A DNA stretch of 11,452 nucleotides. It comes from Treponema sp. UBA2869. GTDB lineage: Bacteria > Spirochaetota > Spirochaetia > Treponematales > Treponemataceae. The DNA lies in NCBI GenBank assembly GCA_002350445.1, contig DEEV01000074.1, positions 8,863 to 20,314 on the forward strand, in the 5' to 3' direction. Of this stretch, positions 1-5,531 are shown piece by piece. Every line of letters starts with the position of its first letter. The stretch's first letter is position 1. A program made the position numbers and the translations under genes. The notes under the pieces were generated by a model, which saw nothing but the letters and a program-made list of their open reading frames with translations, did no database searches and was not told the origin of the DNA.

Positions 1-1
1 G

Positions 2-67
2 GACTGCAACGACCCGGACCTCCGCTACGAAAGCTATGGCTTCCGCGTGGTTCGCAGCGCAAACTAA
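2..67 (+). CDS. C-terminal tail of FGE/SUMF1-like (C-type-lectin-fold) protein, 5' end outside window
   Basis: Only the last 21 residues are present, ending in the motif GFRVVRSAN before TAA. A G-F-R-[VL]-V-R ending is typical of the formylglycine-generating-enzyme/sulfatase-modifying-factor fold, which is abundant in treponemes and is also the scaffold of many DGR variable proteins. The stretch is more GC-rich than the genes that follow. Nearly every codon before GFRVVR ends in C or T (GAC, TGC, AAC, GAC, GAC, CTC, CGC, TAC, AGC, TAT), as expected if AAY codons of a template repeat had been mutagenised at their adenines. What the full protein does cannot be told from this fragment. The family call is an inference from a short but characteristic terminus. 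Confidence 0.6.
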   Translation, partial: DCNDPDLRYESYGFRVVRSAN

Positions 68-100
68 CGTTTGCTATATCTGCAAGGAAATTATTAAAAG

Positions 101-118
101 CTTCCGCCTTCGCGGAAG
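101..118. repeat. Perfect 7-bp hairpin with 4-nt loop downstream of the FGE-like gene
   Basis: CTTCCGC (101-107) and GCGGAAG (112-118) flank a CTTC loop. No T-tract follows, so it is not an intrinsic terminator. Its size and its place about 33 bases after the stop codon resemble the hairpin/cruciform found downstream of variable repeats in DGR target genes. The loop does not match the GRNA consensus I recall for those hairpins on either strand (CTTC, or GAAG on the other), so the link is only suggestive. Confidence 0.5.
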
Positions 119-157
119 TTCGATTCCGCTCAGTAACCTCCCTAGCCAAAAAGAAAT

Positions 158-211
158 ACGTTTGGAATGCAAGGGAGCAGGCGGTAGCCAGCGACCATCC
201 CTTCCAAACGT
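158..211 (+). repeat. Long bulged inverted repeat just upstream of a terminator; possible structured RNA
   Basis: ACGTTTGG (158-165) pairs with CCAAACGT (204-211). After a 5-base bulge, AAGGGA (171-176) pairs with TCCCTT (198-203), giving 14 base pairs that are continuous on the 3' side. The 21-base loop can itself form a short GGC/GCC hairpin (180-182 with 187-189). Six bases later a strong intrinsic terminator begins. This could be the folded 3' untranslated region of the upstream gene or a separate small RNA. It does not match 4.5S RNA, 6S RNA or a riboswitch that I recognise. Confidence 0.5.
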
Positions 212-217
212 CAAAGA

Positions 218-242
218 CCGCGCGAAAGCGCGGATTTTTTTT
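218..242 (+). terminator. Intrinsic terminator
   Basis: A perfect 6-bp GC stem, CCGCGC (218-223) with GCGCGG (228-233), is closed by a GAAA tetraloop and followed by A and eight T residues (235-242). It ends the plus-strand transcript that carries the FGE-like gene and the structured repeat at 158-211. Confidence 0.88.
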
Positions 243-274
243 GCACAAATGGTGTTTTTTAAGCAAAAGGATGT

Positions 275-280
275 TATATT
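275..280 (+). promoter_or_regulatory. Possible -10 box for the two-gene module at 304-838
   Basis: TATATT lies in an AT-rich stretch between the terminator at 218-242 and the first gene. The best -35 in range (TGTTTT, 253-258, spacer 16) is poor. Transcription must restart somewhere here because the upstream unit is terminated, but the exact box is uncertain. Confidence 0.3.
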
Positions 281-303
281 ATATATGCGATGGAGGTAAT
301 TAA

Positions 304-576
304 ATGATATATCCATTTATGACTTTGAATGATGGTACAGAAATTGTACATTCAGACATGAATAAAGAAGGTAAAGTAAAAGTTTTAATAGAGACTCCAG
401 ATGAAAAACTTGGTTTTAAGTGTGCAACTTGTATTCTGCCGGATTTTGAATGGAAGGATGTTTCAGGCTATTCTGAAGCAGAATTGGATTATCTAAAAGA
501 ATTGGTAGATTCTGAACAGCATCTTATTTTAGAATTTTCTCAAACTGGTGGTTTTGATAATGCCTCAGGTTTTTAA
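304..576 (+). CDS. Small acidic protein of unknown function, partner of DUF4160 gene
   Basis: This 90-residue soluble protein is rich in Asp and Glu and has no signal peptide or membrane segment. The start is set by a strong ribosome binding site, GGAGG at 292-296, seven bases before the ATG. The chain begins MIYPFMTLNDGTEIVHS, has two cysteines near the middle (ATCILPDFEW) and ends GGFDNASGF. I recall similar small proteins encoded just upstream of DUF4160 genes, but I know of no named domain or tested function. Its 3' end overlaps the next gene by 17 bases, so the two are probably translationally coupled and may act together. An antitoxin-like role is possible by analogy with other two-gene modules, but nothing in the sequence proves it. 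Confidence 0.75.
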   Translation: MIYPFMTLNDGTEIVHSDMNKEGKVKVLIETPDEKLGFKCATCILPDFEWKDVSGYSEAELDYLKELVDSEQHLILEFSQTGGFDNASGF

Positions 577-838
577 AATTGGTTCATATTGGGTCTACTT
601 CTGGCTAGATGAAAACATGCCATTAGAACCGATACATGTTCATATTTCTCAAGGAAAACCTGTAAAAAATGGTACCAAGGTTTGGATTACAAAGAATCAT
701 AGATGTTCAGTTGCTCATAACAAATCTCAAATTCCTCCTGCAACTTTAAATAATATTATTCGAATTATCGAAATGCGTATTCCAGAAATTGAAAAGAAGT
801 GGGTGGATACATTTTCTAAGATTTCATATTACTGTTAA
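560..838 (+). CDS. DUF4160 family protein
   Basis: The product has 92 residues from the ATG at 560. An in-frame GTG at 548 would add four residues, but family members usually start at the MPxxF motif, here MPQVFKIGSYWVYFW, and a GGTGG ribosome binding site (546-551 region) suits the ATG. DUF4160 hallmarks are all visible: an aromatic-rich first strand, the EPIHVHISQGKP block with two histidines, the KVWIT segment, and a C-terminal helix ending in a W(x)nF(x)nYC pattern (KKWVDTFSKISYYC). The biochemical function of the family is not established. DUF4160 genes are often found beside a second small gene such as DUF2442 and are treated as toxin-antitoxin-like modules. Here the partner is the 304-576 gene. 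The stop lies 4 bases from the convergent methyltransferase stop, with no terminator between. Confidence 0.85.
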   Translation: MPQVFKIGSYWVYFWLDENMPLEPIHVHISQGKPVKNGTKVWITKNHRCSVAHNKSQIPPATLNNIIRIIEMRIPEIEKKWVDTFSKISYYC

Positions 839-842
839 TTCT

Positions 843-2165
843 TTATTTAAAAATTTCCGGCAGAATATCCAGCTTTTGTGCGAGCTGGGGTAAAGATGCG
901 GGAGCGGCGGGAAGGGCGGCGGAGCCGGACACCGCAGACTGCGAAGCAGGCGAGGAGTCTGGAGCGTTAGCGGAACCCTGGACAGAGCGACGGCTTTCTG
1001 CGTCAGAAGAAAGCCGGACCGCCCTGATCAATATATTCTTTGGTGTGTGTTCCATATCGATAAACTCGAGCATCTGCACTTTGTAGCCTTGTTTTTCGAG
1101 CCATTCGCCGCGGAGGGCGTCGGTTACGAGCGAGGCAAACTTTTCTTTGATGATGCCCCATTTTAAAAGCGGTGAAAATTCCTGTGGTGCGGCGGCCGCT
1201 TTTGGAAGCTGTGAATTTACCTGGTGCTGGCAGCAAGGCACGCTTAAGATTGCCCGTGCGCCGCGTTCTACGGCATATTTCAGTGCAAAGTCGGTGGCGG
1301 TGTCGCAGGCGTGCAGTGTGATTACTATGTCGGGGCGGTGTGTGCCGCTGTAACTGGCAATGTCGCCTTTGTGGAAGACGAGTCCTTTAAGGTTGAGTTT
1401 GCCTGCCATGTCGTTGCAATAGTCTATTACGTCCTGTTTTAAGTCCAGTCCTTCTATCTGGCAAGGCAAGTGGAGTATTTCGGTAAGAAAGTAGTGTACC
1501 GCGAAGGTAAGGTATGATTTTCCGCAGCCAAAATCTATTATGCGAAGAGGCTCGTTTTCGTCTGGTGTTCTGAGTGACGGAAGTATGTCGTTGATGAATT
1601 CGAGGAAGCGGTTTATCTGGCGGAATTTGTCGTAGCGGGATGCAATAACTTTTCCTTCGCTTGTCATTACGCCTAAAATTACAAGGAAGGGAACAGGAAC
1701 GCCTTCTTTAAGCAGGTAGTTTTTTTTGGCGGGCGGAAGAATGTTTAATTTTGTGGCGGAGTTTGCGGGGCGTGCCTGTGTTCCGGGATGAACTGCTGTT
1801 TCGGGGCGCTGCGCTGACGCTGTGAATTGAGCCTGTGCTTGTGGCGTTGTGACTGACGTTTTAAGCGGCTTTTTTAGTTCGGTGATTTTTCCTTTATTGT
1901 TTGATAACAGTGTTATTTCTTCGGATTGGGTGCGTTGTACGCAGTTTTTAAAAGTTTTTCCGATATTTTGTTTTATAAAATCGTTTAATTCGGTTTCGGT
2001 AAAATGCTGATGAAAAACCTGGGTTTTTGTAAAGAATTCTGCAAAATAGGCGGCGCCCTGCGAAGTATTTGCAAGCTTTATTTTGATTTTAGTGTACGGC
2101 TTGTTAAATGCGGCCAAAACTGCCGCCTGCGAAACTGGTTTTGAAAATGTAACGGAAAGTATCAT
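843..2165 (-). CDS. Class I SAM-dependent methyltransferase (Methyltransf_32 / METTL25-like)
   Basis: The product has 440 residues. An N-terminal region of about 100 residues is followed by a Gln/Ala/Pro/Thr-rich linker (about 101-140) and the Rossmann methyltransferase domain (about 145-384). Motif I, IIDFGCGKSYLTF, is at 209-221; the acidic end of strand 2 is at EGLDLK (238-243); LHACDTATD is at 284-292; and VPCCQHQ at 309-315 is the Cys-Cys signature of the Methyltransf_32 group. The substrate is unknown; RNA or protein are possible. The C-terminus is odd: after NILIRAVR (to 384) comes a Ser/Ala/Pro-rich stretch of about 40 residues, then an ordinary-looking LPQLAQKLDILPEIF tail. The DNA for that stretch is GC-rich and palindromic. 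No Shine-Dalgarno sequence precedes the ATG. The gene diverges from parA across 47 bases. Confidence 0.8.
   Translation of the reverse strand: MILSVTFSKPVSQAAVLAAFNKPYTKIKIKLANTSQGAAYFAEFFTKTQVFHQHFTETELNDFIKQNIGKTFKNCVQRTQSEEITLLSNNKGKITELKKPLKTSVTTPQAQAQFTASAQRPETAVHPGTQARPANSATKLNILPPAKKNYLLKEGVPVPFLVILGVMTSEGKVIASRYDKFRQINRFLEFINDILPSLRTPDENEPLRIIDFGCGKSYLTFAVHYFLTEILHLPCQIEGLDLKQDVIDYCNDMAGKLNLKGLVFHKGDIASYSGTHRPDIVITLHACDTATDFALKYAVERGARAILSVPCCQHQVNSQLPKAAAAPQEFSPLLKWGIIKEKFASLVTDALRGEWLEKQGYKVQMLEFIDMEHTPKNILIRAVRLSSDAESRRSVQGSANAPDSSPASQSAVSGSAALPAAPASLPQLAQKLDILPEIFK
991..1016. repeat. Perfect 9-bp palindrome inside the methyltransferase coding sequence
   Basis: CGGCTTTCT (991-999) and AGAAAGCCG (1008-1016) flank an 8-base loop. 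It encodes the first residues of the low-complexity C-terminal insert (about R384-R392). A strong palindrome at the edge of an insert within a gene suggests that a repeat element has been inserted in frame, as described for Rickettsia palindromic elements. That interpretation is an inference. Confidence 0.5.
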
Positions 2166-2178
2166 CGGTTAAAACTGT

Positions 2179-2184
2179 ATACTA
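2179..2184 (-). promoter_or_regulatory. Candidate -10 box for the methyltransferase gene
   Basis: On the minus strand TAGTAT lies 13 bases before the ATG at 2165, which would give a 5' leader of about 6 bases. No convincing -35 is seen. It overlaps the region from which parA is transcribed in the other direction. Confidence 0.35.
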
Positions 2185-2197
2185 TTTTTACAAAAAT

Positions 2198-2206
2198 TGA
2201 TATATT
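2198..2206 (+). promoter_or_regulatory. Candidate extended -10 promoter of parA (leaderless)
   Basis: TGATATATT matches the extended -10 pattern TGnTATAAT with one mismatch and ends 6 bases before the parA ATG, so transcription would start at or next to the start codon. The -35 region (near 2178-2183, TATACT) is weak. No Shine-Dalgarno sequence is present. Confidence 0.45.
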
Positions 2207-2212
2207 AATGAT

Positions 2213-2968
2213 ATGGCAAAGTGCATTGTTTTTGTAAATCAGAAGGGTGGAGTTGGAAAAACTACATCTGCAATCAATCTTGGCGCATATATGGCGCAGG
2301 CAGGAAAAAAGGTTCTTCTTGTTGATTTTGACTCTCAGGGAAATATGAGCAGTGGCGTGGGCGTTTCTAAGGATAAGCCTACCATTTATGAACTGCTTGC
2401 CGGTCAGGTTGAAGCGTCGAAGGCTGTAAAGAAAACTGCTGTTGAAAATCTTGATGCAATCAGTGCGTCTTTGGATTTGTCTGGTGCTGCAATAGAGCTT
2501 GTTGATCAGGATGATCGTGAATTTTATCTTAAAAATGCATTGGAACCTTTAAAGCCTCTTTATGATTATATTTTGATTGACTGTCCTCCTTCTTTGGGAA
2601 TTTTGACTTTGAACGGTCTTGTTGCGGCAGAATCGGTTCTTGTCCCTATGCAGTGTGAATATTTTGCGTTGGAAGGTATTACACTTTTGCTCCAGACTGT
2701 TAAAAAGGTTCAGGATTCTATTAATCCGGGTCTTCAGATTGGCGGTATTTTCTTTACTATGTTCGATGCACGAACACGTCTTGCACAGGATGTTGTTATG
2801 CAGGTTAAGACTTATTTTGGCGATAAGGTTTTTAATACAATTATTCCGCGAAATGTTCGTCTTTCAGAAGCTCCTTCTCACGGACTTCCAATTTGCAAGT
2901 ATGATCCTCAGTGTGTCGGTGCTCGCAGTTATGAAAAGTTGGCAGAAGAGGTGATTCGTCGTGGCTAA
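2213..2968 (+). CDS. parA: Chromosome-partitioning ATPase ParA (Soj)
   Basis: The product has 251 residues, the usual length for chromosomal ParA/Soj. It is a deviant Walker-A ATPase that binds DNA non-specifically as an ATP dimer and is released by ParB, helping to segregate the replication origin. The deviant Walker A box KGGVGKTT is at 11-18 with both signature lysines (K11, K16). Walker A' LLVDFDSQGN is at 35-44, and Walker B ILIDCPPS is at 120-127 with D123. The C-terminal PRNVRLSEAPSHG block is typical of Soj. There is no N-terminal helix-turn-helix, so this is the chromosomal rather than the plasmid P1 type. The start matches family N-termini (MAK-IVFVNQKGGVGKTT). It overlaps parB by 8 bases. 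Confidence 0.96.
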   Translation: MAKCIVFVNQKGGVGKTTSAINLGAYMAQAGKKVLLVDFDSQGNMSSGVGVSKDKPTIYELLAGQVEASKAVKKTAVENLDAISASLDLSGAAIELVDQDDREFYLKNALEPLKPLYDYILIDCPPSLGILTLNGLVAAESVLVPMQCEYFALEGITLLLQTVKKVQDSINPGLQIGGIFFTMFDARTRLAQDVVMQVKTYFGDKVFNTIIPRNVRLSEAPSHGLPICKYDPQCVGARSYEKLAEEVIRRG

Positions 2969-3893
2969 AAATGCGTTGGGAAGAGGCCTTGGAGCTCTCC
3001 TAAAGGAAACTCCTGCCGCAGAAACAGAAGTAAGCAATAATACTTCAAGAAAAGATTCAAAAATTCCTTCGTGCATTGAAGTTGATGAAAATGGTGGGCT
3101 TTGGATTGATCCAGCTTTGCTCGTGCCTAACCCTCGTCAGCCTCGTCTTGAATTTAACCAGAAACAGCTTGATGAACTTAGCGAATCGATTCGTCAGAAC
3201 GGCATTTTGCAGCCAATCATTATTGAACAGGCTTCCGAAAAAGAGTTTTACATTATTGCCGGTGAACGCCGTACCCGCGCCGCAAGACTTGCAGGGCTTA
3301 CAAAGGTTCCGGTTCAAATCAGAAAATTTGATGATCAGCAGCGTCTGGAAATGGCTCTTATTGAAAACATCCAGCGCGAAAATTTAAATCCAATTGAAGA
3401 AGCAAAGGCTTATTATAATCTTGTTCAGATGAGTGATTTGACTCAGGAAGAAGTTGCAAAGCGTGTTGGTAAAGCCCGAGCAACTGTAACAAATGCAATT
3501 CGCCTTTTAAAGCTTCCGGAAGATATTCAGCGTGCCCTTACAAACGGCCAGATTTCTTCCGGCCATGCACGCGCACTTTTAATGGTAAAAAGTGATGCTG
3601 ATATGCGCGTTATTTTTGGAAAAATTATGGGAAGCGGACTTTCTGTTCGTCAGGCAGAAGAAATGGCTTCCAGCTTTAACGATGGCGGTCGTGCGGCTTC
3701 CAAGAAAAAGGACGTAAAAAAAGTTGAAAAAAAAGACGCCGATGTAGAAGCTTTTGAACAGGATTTAAGAAATCTTTTTGGTGTGCGCTATATCAACCTT
3801 AAAGGTAATACAGAAAAAGGAACTTTGGAAATTGGCTATGCTTCTAAAGCCGATTTTGATCGCATTTACGAAGTTCTTCTTGGAAAAAAATAA
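2961..3893 (+). CDS. parB: Chromosome-partitioning CTPase/DNA-binding protein ParB (Spo0J)
   Basis: The product has 310 residues. It loads at parS sites as a CTP-dependent clamp and stimulates ParA. The N-terminal ParA-interaction peptide ALGRGLGALL is at 5-14. The ParB/Srx domain spans about 48-140 and includes NPRQPR (57-62), the CTP-binding GERR motif (101-104) and ENIQRENLNP (135-144). A helix-turn-helix (LTQEEVAKRVGKARATVTN) lies at about 160-178. A Lys-rich linker (248-258) leads to the C-terminal dimerisation domain. The GTG start is chosen because it gives the canonical MAKxALGRGLGALL N-terminus and sits 7 bases after GAGGTG (2948-2953); the ATG at 2971 is out of frame. The overlap with parA implies coupled translation. 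No parS-like palindrome is in the window. Confidence 0.96.
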   Translation: MAKNALGRGLGALLKETPAAETEVSNNTSRKDSKIPSCIEVDENGGLWIDPALLVPNPRQPRLEFNQKQLDELSESIRQNGILQPIIIEQASEKEFYIIAGERRTRAARLAGLTKVPVQIRKFDDQQRLEMALIENIQRENLNPIEEAKAYYNLVQMSDLTQEEVAKRVGKARATVTNAIRLLKLPEDIQRALTNGQISSGHARALLMVKSDADMRVIFGKIMGSGLSVRQAEEMASSFNDGGRAASKKKDVKKVEKKDADVEAFEQDLRNLFGVRYINLKGNTEKGTLEIGYASKADFDRIYEVLLGKK

Positions 3894-3921
3894 CAAAAAT
3901 CAGTTTAAAAAAGGAATGCGA

Positions 3922-3964
3922 CGATTAAGGTAAATTAAAAATTTAGTAAGGGGAACCTTAACCG
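3922..3964. repeat. Inverted repeat between convergent parB and aminopeptidase genes
   Basis: CGATTAAGGT (3922-3931) and ACCTTAACCG (3955-3964) are complementary at 9 of 10 positions around an A/T-rich loop that contains a smaller AAATT/AATTT repeat. No T-tract follows on either strand. It may be a weak bidirectional terminator or mRNA 3' end structure for both convergent genes. Confidence 0.4.
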
Positions 3965-3978
3965 CCGCATATAGTTAA

Positions 3979-5331
3979 CTATTTAATAATAAGGAAGGTT
4001 TTGTAACATTCAAAAATCTGGCAAATATCTTCCTTGCTTGTAATCTCCCATGGAGCGTGCATGCTTAAAACAGGAATCCCTGCATCCAGAACATTCATTC
4101 CGTATTTTGCCGCGTGGTAGGCAATAGTACCAGCGCCTCCCTGATCAACTTTGCAAAGCTCTGCCATCTGGTAGTTTACATTAGCATCATACATCGAAGC
4201 GCGAACTTTTGCAATAAATTCCGGATTCGCATCATTAGAACCGCTTTTTCCGCGGCTTCCTGTATATTTCTGGAATGCAACGCCACCGCCCAGTAAAGAA
4301 GAATTTTCCTTATCATAAAGATTTGAATTCATAGGATCATAGGCAGAATTTACGTCGCTGGAAAGCATGTTTGAATTTGCAAGGCACCGTCTAAGCGTAA
4401 GTTCCGAGTAAGAATCGTCCGTGCGTGCTATAATTTCTGCAACCATGTTTTCGAATAAATTTGAAGCCATTCCCGTTGCGCCAACGCTGCCAATTTCTTC
4501 TTTGTCTACGCAGATGCAGCAGGTTGTTCTGTTTCCGGCTCTTGTCTCTACCATTGCTTTTGCAGACGTAAATGCACATGAGCGGTCGTCCTGTCCGTAG
4601 CCCAGAATCATTGAGCGGTCAAGTCCCATGTCGCGCGCTTTTCCTGCCGGTACAATTTCCAGTTCGGCAGATTCAAAATCATCTTCTTCTATACCGTACA
4701 TTTCCTTGAACAGTTCAAGAATTATTTTTTTGCTTCGCTCTTTAGCTTCTTTTTTGTCCGCCGCTTTTTCGGCGTTCTTTTTTACCGGCGGAATACAGCC
4801 CATAATTACGTCAAGATCTTCGCCTTTTATAAAATCGCTGGCCTTTTCCTTCATCTGTTCCTGTGCAATGTGTGGCAAAATGTCAGAAATGCAGAAAACC
4901 GGTTCGTCGCTGTTTTCGCCAATAACTACGTTAACCGTGCTTCCGTCTTTTTTGCAGACTACTCCGTGAATTGCAAGCGGAAGTGTAGTCCACTGGTATT
5001 TTTTTATGCCGCCGTAGTAGTGTGTGTTAAGGTAGGTAATATTTTCTTTTTCGTAAACAGGATTCTGTTTTGCGTCCAGACGCGGTGAATCAATATGTGC
5101 GCAAAGAATATTTAAACCATCTTCTACCGGAGAAAGTCCAATTTCAAAAAGTGCAATTGTTTTACCCATTTTTGTTATGTAAACGCGGTCACCGGTTTTT
5201 AGCTTTTTAAATTTTGATATATCTTTATATCCGTTTTTTTCTGCAAGCTTTATAATCTGCTGAACACATTCTCGTTCAGTTTTTCCTTTGTCCAGAAAGT
5301 TTTTGTAATCAACAATAAGCGTTTCGTTCAT
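3979..5331 (-). CDS. M18 family aminopeptidase (aspartyl aminopeptidase-like)
   Basis: The product has 450 residues, normal for M18 enzymes. These are cytosolic dizinc exopeptidases, typically dodecamers, that remove N-terminal residues (often acidic) from peptides. Metal and catalytic positions are visible: CAHIDSPRLD at 77-86 (H79, D81), GQDDRSCAF at 246-254 (bridging Asp), KEEIGSVGATG at 277-287 (catalytic and metal Glu), SSDVNSAYDP at 324-333 (D326) and the C-terminal SMHAPWE at 423-429 (H425). A Lys/Glu-rich segment at about 183-202 is probably a surface loop. The start is supported by GAGGAG (5343-5348) 11 bases upstream and a good promoter beyond it. The gene stands alone, convergent with parB and divergent from the ECF gene. 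It lacks a signal peptide. Confidence 0.93.
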   Translation of the reverse strand: MNETLIVDYKNFLDKGKTERECVQQIIKLAEKNGYKDISKFKKLKTGDRVYITKMGKTIALFEIGLSPVEDGLNILCAHIDSPRLDAKQNPVYEKENITYLNTHYYGGIKKYQWTTLPLAIHGVVCKKDGSTVNVVIGENSDEPVFCISDILPHIAQEQMKEKASDFIKGEDLDVIMGCIPPVKKNAEKAADKKEAKERSKKIILELFKEMYGIEEDDFESAELEIVPAGKARDMGLDRSMILGYGQDDRSCAFTSAKAMVETRAGNRTTCCICVDKEEIGSVGATGMASNLFENMVAEIIARTDDSYSELTLRRCLANSNMLSSDVNSAYDPMNSNLYDKENSSLLGGGVAFQKYTGSRGKSGSNDANPEFIAKVRASMYDANVNYQMAELCKVDQGGAGTIAYHAAKYGMNVLDAGIPVLSMHAPWEITSKEDICQIFECYKTFLIIK

Positions 5332-5369
5332 TTTTATAGCATCTCCTCTTATTAAACACCGTTAAATTG

Positions 5370-5398
5370 ATTATATTCCAGCTTTGTAAATTTGTGTA
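5370..5398 (-). promoter_or_regulatory. Promoter of the M18 aminopeptidase gene
   Basis: On the minus strand a perfect -10 TATAAT (5370-5375) is preceded by TACACA (5393-5398, four of six -35 matches) with a 17-base spacer. The leader would be about 30 bases and contains the GAGGAG ribosome binding site. Confidence 0.6.
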
Positions 5399-5511
5399 GC
5401 GAAATTCAAAACACCAAGCCATCATTTTTTTAGTAGAAAAAAAAGACGTTACTACAACGCATGTTGTTAATCTTAAGGTTGTACATTAATATTTCATATT
5501 CTCATTAATTT

Positions 5512-5520
5512 TGATACAAT
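5512..5520 (+). promoter_or_regulatory. Extended -10 promoter of the ECF transporter gene (near-leaderless)
   Basis: TGATACAAT fits the extended -10 consensus TGnTATAAT with one mismatch. It ends 11 bases before the ATG at 5532, which predicts a leader of about 4-6 bases. The -35 at 5492-5497 (TTTCAT) is weak, as is common with extended -10 promoters. The rest of the 200-base divergent intergenic region holds a small palindrome (ACAAC/GTTGT, 5454-5467), which could be an operator, and A/T runs. I see no riboswitch. Confidence 0.5.
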
Positions 5521-5531
5521 TGCATCTCTAG

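Noticed and set aside
36..299. Reading frame of 87 codons covering the hairpins and terminator
   Set aside because: It runs through the stop of the FGE-like gene, two inverted repeats and an intrinsic terminator, has no ribosome binding site and has no protein-like pattern.
548..559. GTG at 548 as the start of the DUF4160 gene
   Set aside because: Family N-termini begin at the MPQVF-type motif; ATG 560 has a suitable ribosome binding site.
2971..2973. ATG at 2971 as the start of parB
   Set aside because: It is out of frame with ParB. GTG 2961 gives the canonical N-terminus.
2213..3893. parS site near parAB
   Set aside because: I looked for the TGTTTCACGTGAAACA palindrome or close variants across the window and found none.
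5332..5531. Vitamin riboswitch upstream of the ECF gene
   Set aside because: The region lacks the conserved cores of TPP, FMN, cobalamin or other riboswitches that I can recognise, and the predicted leader is only a few bases long.
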